Below, in pieces: positions 19,741 through 30,515 of a stretch of DNA of 64,000 bases (position 1 is its first letter; each line of letters begins with the position of its first letter). Below the pieces are notes generated by a model. That model was not told the DNA's origin. It searched no databases and worked only from the letters and a program-made list of their open reading frames with translations. Source of the DNA: Pollenia angustigena. Its lineage: Eukaryota; Arthropoda; Insecta; Diptera; Polleniidae. Both the position numbers and the translations under genes were made by a program. The DNA is taken from positions 108,153,284 through 108,217,283 of the forward strand of contig OV884057.1 in assembly GCA_930367215.1 (NCBI GenBank). The letters are read 5' to 3'.

Positions 19741-20084
19741 AAAGTTGCTTAATATTTTAGAGATGTAAACCTAATAAATATATGAATACTTCTTACTGCA
19801 TTTTATTTTATTCAGACAGAATATCAAAAATCAAGTATTCATGTATTTTCGTATGTTATTAAACTTGAAACAAAATTAAAAGTCATGTACAAAATTAACA
19901 AGTCTAAAAGCTTCCCCGAAGTTAATTTAATAAATGTCTTTGCTACGAATTTGCAAGAAATTTGCACATTTAAATTGGGACTTAGCTTTTGCCGGTTCAC
20001 ACGCGTCAAGTTTGACTCATAAAGTCTTGAGTTTTTAGGAAAGAGGTTAAAGAAATGGCATTCCTGACGGAAAATCAGTAAAAA
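19741..20084. other. AT-rich spacer of unit A
   Basis: No gene seen. Around 20000-20065 it shares CGTCAAGTTTGACTC and AAGTCTT with 19223-19265, and both are followed by AATGGCAT/AATGCCAT-like text. Confidence 0.4.
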
Positions 20085-20802
20085 CAAGTAAGAAAGTATA
20101 GTCGGTCAAGCCCGACCATATGATACCCTACACCACAGTACTTAAAAACACATCCTGCTTATGTGTCCATGTATATATGGATTTATCGATGTTATAAACT
20201 TCATGAAAATCGGTTTGAAAGTTTGTGACAGGCAGAAATTGCCCCCTGCCTCCCCTTGTGGTCCTATTTTTTAAAAACTGTATAGCTAATGTGTCCCTAT
20301 AGATATGGATCTATCTATGTTTTAAATTTCATTAAAATCGGTTTGAGAGGCAGAAATTGCCCCTATCTCCCCTCGTGGTCCGATTTTTTTTTTAAAAATT
20401 TATATATTTTGTGTCCATATAGATATTGTTCTATCTATGTTTTAAATTTCATTAAAATCGGTTTGATAGTTTCTGAGAGGAAGAAATTTCCCCCTATCAT
20501 CCCTCGTGATCCTACGATTCGGCGCATTTTCAATAGGCTTGGTCCTTGTGCCAATAAGAACCTACGACCCAAATTTTATCACATTATCTCCAAAATTGCG
20601 GCCTGTACTTTGCGCACAAGGTTACATGGACAGTCAGCCAGCCAGCCTGCCAGCCGGACGGACATCGTTAGTTCGACTCAGAAAGTGATTTCGAGTAGAT
20701 CGGTATACTTTAAGGTGGGTCTAGGACCACTATTTTAAGGCGTTACACACATCAGCATAAATGCATAATACCCTCTCCACTATTGTGGTGTGGGTATAAA
20801 AA
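20085..20802. repeat. Dispersed modular repeat, unit A copy
   Basis: Same family as 7038-7710, with all modules and the terminal ATACCCTACACCAC / GTGGTGTGGGTAT motifs. It ends exactly where a gypsy integrase relic begins, so it probably inserted into or beside that relic. Confidence 0.8.
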
Positions 20803-21000
20803 TCTTATAGAAGTGCCGTCGGAGAAAGTAAAAGAAGTTCTGAGTGAATTTCATAACGGTCCTAGCGGTGGTCATCTGCGTGACAAAAAGCCTAGAAAAA
20901 TTAAATCAACGCTTCTACTAGGTTGGCTGCCAACAAGCTCTAGCTGTTTGGATTTCAAATTGCGCACAATGCATTGCCCCTAAAGGGGCAGTAACATAGA
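20803..21000 (+). pseudogene. Ty3/gypsy integrase zinc-finger relic, unit A copy
   Basis: Plus-strand text reads EVPSEKVKEVLSEFHNGPSG and GHLRDKK, then after a frameshift VGCQQALAVWISNCAQCIAP and KGAV. This is the H-H-C-C zinc-binding module at the start of gypsy-type integrases: His in EFH and GGH, Cys in NCAQC. Only this module survives. A copy with two to three substitutions is at 26984-27178. Confidence 0.82.
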
Positions 21001-21041
21001 TGGGGGTAGTGCACTCATTTTACAGTTTCAACTTACACTTA

Positions 21042-21379
21042 GGCCCAGAACAGACGGTGAAACGCAACTGCAACGAAACTGCAACTTCTAGTTATTTTCG
21101 AGTTTCATTTGAGTTTATGCCATAGACTCCTTTGAGGGACCACACACGACGCGACCATTTTGAAATGCATTGGAAATCAGTTGCATTAAAACTGGCGTGC
21201 AGGAAACTCCTGTTTGCGTTTCATCTGTTCTCAAAGAAAATCGAAATGATTGTGATAATTTCATTACATTTTGGTATAATTTAGGTTGCAGGGTGTTTGG
21301 AAAACGATTGAAACTGGTTTCAAAACAATAATTTCTAAAGGGTTTCATTGCAGTTGCGTGTTACCGTCTGTTCTGGGCT
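21042..21379. mobile_element. 338-bp Harbinger-like MITE, intact copy (unit A)
   Basis: Ends are inverted: GGCCCAGAACAGACGGTGAA on the left mirrors the right end ACCGTCTGTTCTGGGCT, with homology extending over CGCAACTGCAA. Flanks are TTA on both sides (21039-21041, 21380-21382). The copy in unit B is the target of the full-length Jockey insertion. Confidence 0.85.
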
Positions 21380-21382
21380 TTA

Positions 21383-21722
21383 GTGATAGTGCAAAATTTT
21401 TGCATTCATTTTTTTGATGTTGAGTGATGAGTTGAAAATTTGCAGCCTCACTAAGCATGAGTGATAGTGATGTTAAAAAATTTTGCACTCAAAAAAATTA
21501 GTTTGATTAAAAAAAGCAATCATCAGTTTATTGCAACTTTTTTGTTCTTCACTCATTTGAGTGCAACTAAAAATTTTGCATTCAATTTCAAGTTTAAATT
21601 CACTTGAGTTTATTTTTGTGCACTTGTTTAAAACTTCAGACTAAACTTCATAAAAAAGCAAAAAAAAAAAATTAACAGTTATTCAAAAACAATAGAGGAC
21701 AATATAAAAATAGATATTAAAA
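21383..21722. other. AT-rich spacer, likely the non-coding end of a hAT element
   Basis: Repeated short motifs AGTGATAGTG and TTTTGCACTC / GCAAAATTTT occur in both orientations, the sort of subterminal repeats seen next to hAT ends. The transposase C-terminus relic lies just downstream on the minus strand. Confidence 0.4.
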
Positions 21723-21845
21723 ATTGTTTGCTTTAAGCAAAACAAGCATTTGAAAATTATTATCACTTAATTTATTTCTTAGAGGAGCGTCTACCATTCC
21801 GCTTAAAGAAAATAAGCGCTTTACTGGAGCAGAGGACGGCAAAGG
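21723..21845 (-). pseudogene. hAT transposase C-terminal (dimerisation) relic, unit A copy
   Basis: The minus strand reads PLPSSAPVKRLFSLSGMVDA followed by LRNKLSDNNFQMLVLLKAN and a stop. S.AP.ERVFS..G and R..L....V..L..L..N are the hallmark of the hAT dimerisation domain. Nothing of the catalytic core remains upstream (21846-22000 is AT-rich). Copies recur in every unit of the 5.29-kb array. Confidence 0.85.
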
Positions 21846-22002
21846 CGTATTATACTATATGAAAAACATTTGTCGAAAGTAGCGTTTTTTGTTTCTTCTT
21901 CAAGAATTTTTTTGAGTTTGTTATTAAGAGGAAGAAAAAGAAAAAAACAAAGTATACACAATACTTAAGTGCCGCGAAACAATGTTTCATTGCATGAACA
22001 CG

Positions 22003-23170
22003 TATGCAGTTTCAAAGAGAATTGAGCAAAATTTCTGCAATATATATTTTATTGTATGGACGAGTTTACCTTGTGTACATATACCTTGGCCTGCCTCATC
22101 CATCGGTGTGGTCTCAGGAGAAGATTTTCCACAACTTGTTCGGCAACTCGCCGTGGAGCAAAGGCCAAGCGCCCCTTCACGTGCTATTAAGAACATCAGC
22201 CGAACGAAGGAGGAGAAGGCGCAGAACGGAACGAGGAAATCTATAGCATCCTATCTATCCTTGGAAAAAGCATGTGGATGTAGCCGCCAACCCGGACACT
22301 GCCTCAAATGAGTATAGGACCTGTGGCTTCGTCAACCTGCCGTAGAGAGGAAGTTAACGGAGGTGTTGCCCCGATGACCAAGACGCTCATATCTTCGGAA
22401 CGAGCTGCGAAGGAAAAGGGGGCGATACCCAAGACAGAAGGCAAAGTGGCTAAGGCAGCGGATACGGGGAAGAAGACTAGTAATCCTCCGTCCGATTCCC
22501 TTAGTGGCTCTGGCAGGGAGGCCAATAGGGTGTGTGAGGAGAATACCGGTAAGGACTACCGTTTCGCCGTGGATCGGAAGTCCACTGACTTCTAAGAGAA
22601 GGTGGGGTGGTTATTAAGTTCGGTTTAGGTAACATGAGGTTTCGGTACTCGAAACATGACAGGACTAAAGAAGCTGTTAGTGGTGCAAATAAGCCTGCAC
22701 CATTGTGAAGACAACCTTCCTCACCATCCAAGAACCTTGGAGTAATAAGAATAAGGTTTGTTTATCCCGTCCACAGAGGACAAGCTAAGAACGTGTATAC
22801 TAGCGAGGAATGAATTGAATTTTCTCATCATTCATTCTTTCACTTGACCGTCGTAAATTAAGAAGCCAAAGGTTAACACTGGCTTTGGTGTATATGCCGT
22901 ACGAGGCAATAGATCCGCCTGGTACGGAGGTGCAGTAATTGGCTGCAATTTTTGTATTGGGCTGCGATGCCAGTGCTCATCATAATGTTTGATTTTATAA
23001 CTACTAACAATCTTACTATCTGTAATAGGAGTAACACGCGAACGTTCAGAAATAAGGATAGATCTGACATTAGTGAACCGTGACGAGCAACTTGTTGTAG
23101 ATTGGAGGGTAGCAACGGACTGTACTTTTTCAGACGATAGTCGTATTACCTTTACACTGAATTTTAACTT
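22003..23170 (+). pseudogene. LOA-type non-LTR retrotransposon, 5' part (unit A copy, cut by the duplication breakpoint)
   Basis: Collinear with 53586-54873. The first part holds an ORF1/Gag-like, Lys/Arg-rich frame (ending with KDYRFAVDRKSTDF near 22593). Then comes a decayed endonuclease domain: NLHHCEDN, IQEPWS, then FDFITTNNLTICNRSNTRTF, and after the breakpoint nothing. About 135 bp present in unit B are missing near 22244. Stops and frameshifts are frequent. It is a broken copy that ends at the 23170/23171 duplication junction. Confidence 0.78.
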
Positions 23171-23186
23171 GCATTTGTTTGTTTTA

Positions 23187-23312
23187 GGGCCATTATTATA
23201 ACTTGGCGTTAGCTGTTATCCGACAGTTAACAGACTCTTTTTGACAGATAACACATTATTATCTGTCAATTTAATCTTTACTTTAGCTAACTTCAAGTTG
23301 TAATAATGGCCC
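23187..23312. mobile_element. 126-bp Harbinger-like MITE, unit B copy
   Basis: Copy of 17055-17180 with the same TTA flanks (23184-23186, 23313-23315). Confidence 0.85.
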
Positions 23313-23397
23313 TTAAAAATATAAAGATGTCTAAAAAAATAAGAAATCGTTACTTTTTTACACGGTTTTTTCTAGAACTAATTAAGTGTATATATAT

Positions 23398-24049
23398 CAG
23401 AGCTGTAAATAAATCATTAATTTTTGAATTAATTCGCTAATCATTCATGCAATGAATGAATTAGCAAATTTTGAATTAATTCTTTCACACAAAAAATGAA
23501 TGAAATTTGAGTCAATTCAAATGAATTTGGTAAACATGAATTGCAATTTATTTCCAATTCAAATGAATTTGGCAAATGAATTGCAATTCGTTTTTAATTC
23601 AAATGAATTTGTAGAATAAATTGCAATTCGTTTCTAATTCAAATGAATTTGTCAAAGTGAATTCCAATTCATTTCAATTTAATTGATTTAGAATTAATTC
23701 AAATGAATTACAAAAAAAGAATTAGCAATCCATTTCAAACTCATTTAAATTGAAATTAAAATTGATTTTGGAAGTAAAAATCACTGTCGTTTTGTTATTT
23801 AACAATTTTTTTGTAAAAGACTGCAACCATTACTCTCTTTTTGTATATTACCTAATATAGTCCAAAGACAAAAAATTCTTTGATTTGAAATTCCCATGAT
23901 ATACTGGAATTGTGAGGTAGCGGCAGTATAGGCATTAAATTATTAGGTATCGGCGAAAATTCTACCAAAATGGGAAAATTTTGTTTTATTGCTAAAAGTA
24001 ACTTAATCGTAACGAATTAAAATCAGAAAATAATTCATTTACAGCTCTG
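23398..24049. mobile_element. CAGAGCTGTAAAT element, unit B copy
   Basis: Same as 17265-17863 but carries about 45-50 bp not present in unit A (around 23920-23966, GCAGTATAGGCATTAAATTA and onward) plus small indels. One of the two copies has lost or gained this piece since the duplication. Confidence 0.77.
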
Positions 24050-24081
24050 ATATATATTATATTTTATTTATATATATTTAT

Positions 24082-24294
24082 CAGGGGTGTGCCGGAAATC
24101 GAAAACGCAAGAATTTGTAAGTTGTTTTTTATACACTTTCAATCAAATTTTTATAATTTTTGTTATAAAATTCTGTTTAATAGAGAAATGTTTGTATAAT
24201 ATTTGCCACAAAATTCTTTTATTACAGAAATCTTATTAAAAAACGACTTTTAAAATTCTTGCGTTTTACGTTTTAAATTTCCAGCACACCCCTG
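24082..24294. mobile_element. 'CAGGGGTGTGCTGG' palindromic MITE, unit B copy
   Basis: Near-identical to 17896-18108. GTGCCGG in place of GTGCTGG near the left end. Confidence 0.87.
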
Positions 24295-24297
24295 TAT

Positions 24298-25691
24298 ATA
24301 TGCGATATTCCACTACATTTCTGAACTTTTATAGACAATATTGACATCATTTTACAGCTTTTTAATAGATATTTCTGGATATACAAAATGTATTTCAAAA
24401 CTTTTAACCCATTAGTTTTTGAAAACTTTTACATCAAAATGTTACGGAAGTGCACTAGGTCTTTTGCAGTATATTACAATACAAGTGTAAAAAATAAAAA
24501 TTTATTAAATAACAAACACCGGCTTTACTTACTAAATCTTCTCTTCATAGCTGTCCTTCAGCTAGCACATCCTCATGGTATAAAAAACGGCTTCGCTAAT
24601 TAAGGCCTGGTGCAGAATAAAGTAGTTGTAGTAACAGCTGAAGCTGACGAATGCTCTGTAGCGCAACAAAATTCAAAATTTGGAATTTTGCGTTTCAACT
24701 GCAGCTGCAACGACTACTTGAACTACGTATTCTGTTGACACTTCTTTGAAACTGCCGCTTTTAACTAATGAAAGCTTGCAGCGCTATTCGTAACGTTGTA
24801 ATACAGCGACTATTCCATTCCCCACTTAAAGCTGGTTAGAAAAGCCGGCCTTCGGCTGGGCGCAATGGTTTACTTTATGGTATAACAAACTATGGCTTCG
24901 CAAACTTAAACTTCTCTGCATAGTTATTATGTTAACTAAAAAATCTAGTATTTTCGCAAACTCATCCCACTTTTAAGAATTTTTAAAAAAATATGTACAT
25001 ATTTTGTACATATTGTCCCTATAAGTTCAGATATGTGGTGGAAAATCCGCTAAAAATAAAATAATAAAAATTATAATAAATAAGATTAACAATGTTTTTG
25101 TAAATTTTTCTCATTCTTTTTTCATAATTGTTTAATAAAATATTGCCATATTGATTCAATTATTTTGAACTTAAAAGTACTACCACAATTCTAAAAAACA
25201 AGCATTTGTGGTCTGGCAGCACTTAAAAAAACATACTCTTTTCTCTGAACAATTGAGTAATATATCCTCTCTCTTTGATGAGTGAAAATACTATATTACT
25301 CTCTGCAAATTGAGTACTTTGTTATCTACTTTGTTATCTTCTCGTCCACAAGTTGTATCATAAAGTATGTGAGATGGTGATGCCATATTACTCCCTGGAA
25401 TATGGCATCGTGTAATCACACACGTCAAGTTTGACTCGCCAAGTCTTAAAGAAGGGAAAAGAGAATGCCATATCTTTTCCCCTCTCTCCACAAGTTTGGG
25501 TTTTTAAACGCGTAAGCAACTTTTAGTGAGGATATCATGAAGTTTGAGAGCGAAATGATAGCCACTTTTAGAGATACAGAGTTTTTAAAATTCAAAGCTT
25601 TGGTTTTCACTCTTTGACAAGTAAGCTGACCTGTTGCTCTAGCGTAAGCTGTCAATTGGATCACTTCTTATTGAAATTATGGTACGTACCT
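24298..25691. other. Unassigned sequence of unit B, no gene supported
   Basis: Copy of 18112-19506 with scattered substitutions. The 70-codon frame at 24388 has a different end from its unit A partner because of a 1-base indel, which argues against coding. Confidence 0.45.
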
Positions 25692-25925
25692 TTAGTGGTA
25701 GTCGGCTAATCCAGACAGATCTGAGCATATTGTCGTTAATTTCGTTGCTGACTTAATCTCGCGAAGCAATTGTGTTGGACGCTTGTCGCCAAATTCCAAA
25801 TCCTGTAAAAGCTTTTTTATGAATTTTTGCTCTGAGACAGCATAATGTTCCAAGAGTCGTGCCTTCAATGCGTCGTACATGCTATCCACAGGTGGATATA
25901 GCACAATATCACCAATTTGTGACAA
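25692..25925 (-). pseudogene. Ty3/gypsy-type Gag fragment, unit B copy
   Basis: Copy of 19507-19740: the same capsid block (YPPVDSMYDALKARLLEHYA, EFGDKRPTQLLREIK). Here Lys-Arg-Pro follows GD as in most relatives, so the unit A Met is probably the derived state. Short relic, not functional. Confidence 0.8.
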
Positions 25926-26269
25926 AAAGTTGCTTAATATTTTAGAGATGTAAACCTAATAAATATATGAATACTTCTTACTGCATTTTATTTTATTCAG
26001 ACAGAATATCAAAAATCAAGTATTCATGTATTTTCGTATGTTATTAAACTTGAAACAAAATTAAAAGTCATGTACAAAATTAACAAGTCTAAAAGCTTCC
26101 CCGAAGTTAATTTAATAAATGTATTTGCTACGAATTTGCAAGAAATTTGCACATTTAAATTGGGACTTAGCTTGTGCCGGTTCACACGCGTCAAGTTTGA
26201 CTCATAAAGTCTTGAGTTTTTAGGAAAGAGGTTAAAGAAATGGCATTCCTGACGGAAAATCAGTAAAAA
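25926..26269. other. AT-rich spacer of unit B
   Basis: Copy of 19741-20084 with a few substitutions. No gene seen. Confidence 0.4.
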
Positions 26270-26983
26270 CAAGTAAGAAAGTATAGTCGGTCAAGCCCGA
26301 CCATATGATACCCTACACCACAGTATTTAAAAACACATCCTGCTTATGTGTCCATGTAAATATGGATTTATCTATGTTTATAAACTTCATGAAAATTGGT
26401 TTGAAAGTTTGTGAGAGGCAGAAATTGCCCCCTGCCTTCCCTTGTGGTCCTATTTTTTAAAAACTGTATAGCTAATGTGTCCCTATAGATATGGATCTAT
26501 CTATGTTTTAAATTTCATTAAAATCGGTTTGAGAGGCAGAAATTGCCCCTATCTCCCCTCGTGGTCCGATTTTTTTTAAAAATGTATATATTTTGTGTCC
26601 ATATAGATATTGTTCTATCTATGTTTTAAATTTCATTAAAATCGGTTTGAGAGGCAGAAATTGCCCCTATCTCCCCTCGTGGTCCGATTTTTTTTTAAAA
26701 ATTTAAATATTTTGTATCCATATAGATATGGGTTTACTATGTTTTAAATTTCATTAAAATCGGTTTGATAGTTTCTAAGAGGAAGAAATTCCCCCCTATC
26801 TTCCCTCGTGATCCTACGATTCGTCCCATTTTCTTGGTCCTTGTGCCAATAAGAACCTACGACCCAAATTTTATCACATTATCTCCAAAATTGAGGTGGG
26901 TCTAGGACCACTATTTTAAGGCGTTACACACATCAGCATAAATGCATAATACCCTCTCCACTATTGTGGTGTGGGTATAAAAA
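26270..26983. repeat. Dispersed modular repeat, unit B copy, rearranged
   Basis: Has one extra ~115-bp module (GAGAGGCAGAAATTGCCCCT occurs twice, about 26530 and 26650). It has lost the distal segment carrying TGCGCACAAGGTTACATGGA and the CGGACGGACATCG box present in the other two copies. Module number can therefore change within a copy. Confidence 0.8.
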
Positions 26984-27178
26984 TCTTATAGAAGTGCCGT
27001 CGGAGAAAGAAAAAGAAGTTCTGAGTGAATTTCATAACGGTCCTAGCGGTGGTCATCTGCGTGACAAAAAGCCAAGAAAAATTAAAACAACGCTTCTACT
27101 AGGTTGGCTGCCAACAAGCTCTAGCTGTTTGGATTGCAAATTGCGCACAATGCATTGCCCCTAAAGGGGCAGTAACAT
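26984..27178 (+). pseudogene. Ty3/gypsy integrase zinc-finger relic, unit B copy
   Basis: Same as 20803-21000, including the internal frameshift: EVPSEKEKEVLSEFHNGPSG, then in the next frame NCAQCIAPKGAV. Two to three substitutions separate the copies. Confidence 0.8.
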
Positions 27179-27222
27179 AAATGGGGGTAGTGCACTCATT
27201 TTACAGTTTCAACTTACACTTA

Positions 27223-27417
27223 GGCCCAGAACAGACGGTGAAACGCAACTGCAACGAAACTGCAACTTCTAGTTTTTTTTCGAGTTTCATTTGTGTTTAT
27301 GCCATAGACTCCTTTGAGGGACGACACACGACGCGACCATTTTGAAATGCATTGGAAATCAGTTGCATTAAAACTGGCGTGCAGGAAACTCCTGTTTGCG
27401 TTTCATCTGTTCTCAAA
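27223..27417. mobile_element. Left half of the 338-bp Harbinger-like MITE, split by the Jockey insertion
   Basis: Matches 21042-21236. The break is followed by the Jockey 5' end. The right half is at 32064-32220. The 13 bp ATCTGTTCTCAAA end this half (27405-27417) and begin the other (32064-32076), the Jockey target duplication. Confidence 0.92.
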
Positions 27418-27792
27418 ATCCGGTTTGTGCTTTGTTGTGATACAGACGTGTATTTTTAGCCCCGCATACGATTTGAACTATTAATTAATCACATTTGATT
27501 TTGTAATACATAAATATAAGCAGCGAATGGACGCTTAAAAAAAAAAAAATAATATATTTAAATTACTTAACATAATAGTGAACAATTTAAAACGATAAAA
27601 TTAAATAAAATAAAACAGTAAAAATATATATGTATGTACGTATGAATGTTCATACATGTGTATATATATATGTATACATATTCTGAACAAAACATTTAAA
27701 TTCTGGTTTTTTCTTTTGTTGTTGTAAAATACAATAAATAATAAAAATATTAAAGCAAAGCAAAACGGTGAAAAACAAAAACAACTCTTTGC
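27418..27792 (+). promoter_or_regulatory. J1 5' UTR, expected to hold the internal promoter
   Basis: The element starts ATCCGGTTTGTGC right after the target duplication. Jockey-type elements are transcribed from an internal promoter in their 5' UTR; that is family knowledge, not something I can read here. The rest is AT-rich with ATATATATGTATG-like runs (27628-27680). Confidence 0.5.
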
Positions 27793-29310
27793 ATGAGTAC
27801 AAACAGTGAAACAACACTAAGACAAAATGAAAGAAACGTTTACGTTTTAGTTAATGCAAATGAAAATAATGCAGAAATAAATAAAACAAAACAAAACAAT
27901 ATTAACTACCTAACGGCTAAGCCAATTACTCGAACACGTTCCCTCTCACCCTCGGTATTTACACAAACGGTGGATAGTGACTCATTAAAAAAACTACAAC
28001 AAGATTTGGTGACAAGTGTTGCCAGGCCAGCAAGTATTGCCGTGACGTCAAAAACAAATTTAGTGGGAAATGATACCATGAACTCAAACACAAATGCAAT
28101 GGAAAACCCCCCTGTAAAAAGTTGTCAAAAGCCTACAGTACAAGTTGGTATGGACAGGTACATAACAGTGCTTAAACGGGGACGCAGCCCTACCTCTGCA
28201 GCAGTTGCTTCGGCCTCAAAAGTACCATCTTTTGATAAAATAAATACTCAAAATCGTTTTGCAATTCTGGAGGATGAATCCTCTGAAGCACCAAACGTCA
28301 TTAAACCATCCAAGCCTCCCCCGATATATCTAAGGGAGCAAAATTCAAATGAGCTCATAAAGAGTTTGATATCGGTGATAGGTGAAAATTCGTTTTACGT
28401 AGCGGCTATAAAGCGTGGAAGTATAAACGAGACAAAAATACAAGTCAATAATGAGAATGATTTTCGCAAAATAGTAAACAACTTTGAAACGCTTAAAAAA
28501 AACTTTTATACCTACCAACTGAAAAGCAGTAAAGGTCTACAGGTAGTGATTAAGGGTATTGACTCATGTGTGGACCCAGAAGAGGTTAAAACATTCCTAG
28601 AAGAAAAAGGCTTCAAGGTAAAACATGTAGTAAATATTAAAAATAGAGAAAAAATTCCCCAACCACTTTTTCGAGTGGAGTTTGAACCCGGCGACGTAAA
28701 ACTTAAAAAAAACGAAACACATCCTATTTACAATTTAAAATATATTCTCTACAGAAGAATAACTATAGAAGAGCCGCACAAAAAAAATGGACCTGTTCAG
28801 TGCTTAAACTGCCAAGAATTTGGCCATACCAAGGCATACTGCTACTTACCCCCTGTCTGCGTAGTATGTGGTGAACTACACGGTACAGTTTCTTGCGATA
28901 AGTCTAAAACCGACCCCAACGTAAAAAAATGTAGCAACTGTGGCGGTAATCACACTGCAAATTATAGAGGATGCCCAGTATATAATATTGTCAAGCAGAC
29001 GGTTGGACCGAAAACAAATACCCCTCAAATGCAGGTTGCAAATCAGGTAAACACAAATGCAATTCAAGCCCCCCAGCCTAGTAATAACAGAACCTCTTAC
29101 GCTAACGTCCTAAAATCAAACCATCAGCCAATGCAAGGTGCCTCGCCAAGTAATGATGAAACTCCGGTTTCTAATTTAAGTCGTTTAGAAAAAACCATGG
29201 AAACATTAGTGCAAACAGTAAATAATTTTCCGAACACAATGGGTAATATGATGCAGGAAATGCTTAGAATGCAATCGATGTTATTGCAAGCTGTACTTAA
29301 CAAACCATGA
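27793..29310 (+). CDS. Jockey-type ORF1, Gag-like RNA-binding protein (J1)
   Basis: 505 residues, intact. Gag binds element RNA and forms the particle that carries it to the nucleus. The N-terminal ~180 residues are low-complexity. From about residue 200 comes the folded PRE_C2HC-type region (VIKGIDSCVDPEEVKTFLEE, GFKVKHVVNI, PLFRVEFEPG). Three zinc knuckles follow near residues 335-400: C-X2-C-X4-H-X4-C (CLNCQEFGHTKAYC), C-X2-C-X3-H-X4-C and C-X2-C-X3-H-X6-C, the Jockey-clade set. A Gln/Met-rich tail ends the protein. The ATG is the first in frame after the 5' UTR. The stop TGA overlaps the ORF2 ATG (ATGA). Confidence 0.92.
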   Translation: MSTNSETTLRQNERNVYVLVNANENNAEINKTKQNNINYLTAKPITRTRSLSPSVFTQTVDSDSLKKLQQDLVTSVARPASIAVTSKTNLVGNDTMNSNTNAMENPPVKSCQKPTVQVGMDRYITVLKRGRSPTSAAVASASKVPSFDKINTQNRFAILEDESSEAPNVIKPSKPPPIYLREQNSNELIKSLISVIGENSFYVAAIKRGSINETKIQVNNENDFRKIVNNFETLKKNFYTYQLKSSKGLQVVIKGIDSCVDPEEVKTFLEEKGFKVKHVVNIKNREKIPQPLFRVEFEPGDVKLKKNETHPIYNLKYILYRRITIEEPHKKNGPVQCLNCQEFGHTKAYCYLPPVCVVCGELHGTVSCDKSKTDPNVKKCSNCGGNHTANYRGCPVYNIVKQTVGPKTNTPQMQVANQVNTNAIQAPQPSNNRTSYANVLKSNHQPMQGASPSNDETPVSNLSRLEKTMETLVQTVNNFPNTMGNMMQEMLRMQSMLLQAVLNKP

Positions 29311-30515
29311 ACTGTTTAAAAATTTGTTTTTGGAACGCAAACGGCATCCGCCAACATAAAAATGAATTAGAATACTTTCTTAAAAATAAACAAATTGATG
29401 TCATGATGATTTCTGAAACTCATTTGACCTCAAGAAATACGTTTAAAATCAATGGTTATATACTATATGATACCAAGGACCCTCGAGATAGAGCTGGTGG
29501 AGGTTCTGCCATCTTAATAAAAACTCGAGTCAAACACTACATTATGTGTGATCACCGTGAAGACTATCTGCAAGCAACGACTATTTGTGTTGAGGAGCTA
29601 AATCGAAACATAGTAATTTCTTCTTTATACTCTCCACCTAGATTTTCCATATCAGAAGGCCAATATTATAAATATTATAAATCATTAGGACCCTGTTTTC
29701 TGGCCGCTGGCGATTATAACGCTAAACATACCTTCTGGGGGTCACGACTTATAACACCAAAAGGTCGTGTTTTGTTTAACACAATCTCTAAAATGGGTTT
29801 AAATGTGGTCGCGAGCGGGCAACCAACATATTGGCCTACTGATCAGCAAAAAATTCCAGATGTTATCGACTTTGGCGTGGTTAAAAACATCCCCACAGAA
29901 ACGATTCATGTTGAAGCTTCCCTAGAATTATCATCCGACCACACACCTACAATTGTTACTATATCGAACCCAAATAGAATTGTATTTCCGTCAGGTTACT
30001 TAGCGACGCCAGCCACACAAATAAATTGGTTAAAATATAAAAAATTTCTCAGTGCCCATTGCACAGAAAATATTCCGCTTAGTACACCGGAGAATGTGGA
30101 TCTCTCTCTTGTTAACTTTGACAGTTATCTTAAACTAGCTGTTCAACACTCCAGCGTTACCCCCAAAAAAATTAAAAATAATAAAATATGTTCTTCAGAT
30201 GTCGAGCGGCTCTTGACTGAAAAAAGGAGAGTTCGAAGAGAGTGGCAACTTTACAGATCCCCGCAACTTAAGATTTTATTAAAAGAATGCACAAAAAGGC
30301 TAAGAAAGTTGCTACATAATCTTAAGGAACTTGATGCAACTCCACAATCTGACTACTCATTATGGCGTGCAGCTAGAAATCTAAAAAGGCCAGTTATATC
30401 TAAGCCACCATTAAGAAACTTGAATGGTAGTTGGGCAAGAAATGATAATGAAAAAGGAAACCTGTTTGTAAATCATTTGAAAAACGTATTTACACCAAAT
30501 ATATCTCAGATTTGA
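29307..30515 (+). pseudogene. Jockey-type ORF2 part 1: AP endonuclease and linker (J1)
   Basis: 402 residues starting MNCLKICFWNANGIRQHKNE at the ATGA overlap with ORF1, which suggests translation by termination and reinitiation. Endonuclease motifs in order: N in WNANGI, E in MISETHLT, LYSPPRF, AGDYNAKHTFWGS (D/N), and SSDHTP (catalytic DH). The frame ends ...NVFTPNISQI and stop, just as the next frame opens the RT fingers, so ORF2 is cut by a frameshift near 30515. The linker lacks nine residues (QKTASLEKY) present in J4. Confidence 0.92.

Larger units (their letters stand above)
17037..23170. repeat. Unit A of a 6.13-kb tandem segmental duplication
   Basis: The sequence starting GCATTTGTTTGTTTTAGGG at 17037 starts again at 23171, and the two copies stay collinear at very high identity. 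Unit A ends inside a LOA-type element at ...GAATTTTAACTTG. The same text at 54850-54873 continues uninterrupted into the rest of that element, so the junction at 23170/23171 is the duplication breakpoint, with about 2 bp (GC) of microhomology. Unit A lacks about 135 bp of the LOA element that unit B keeps (53834-53968). Confidence 0.95.
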
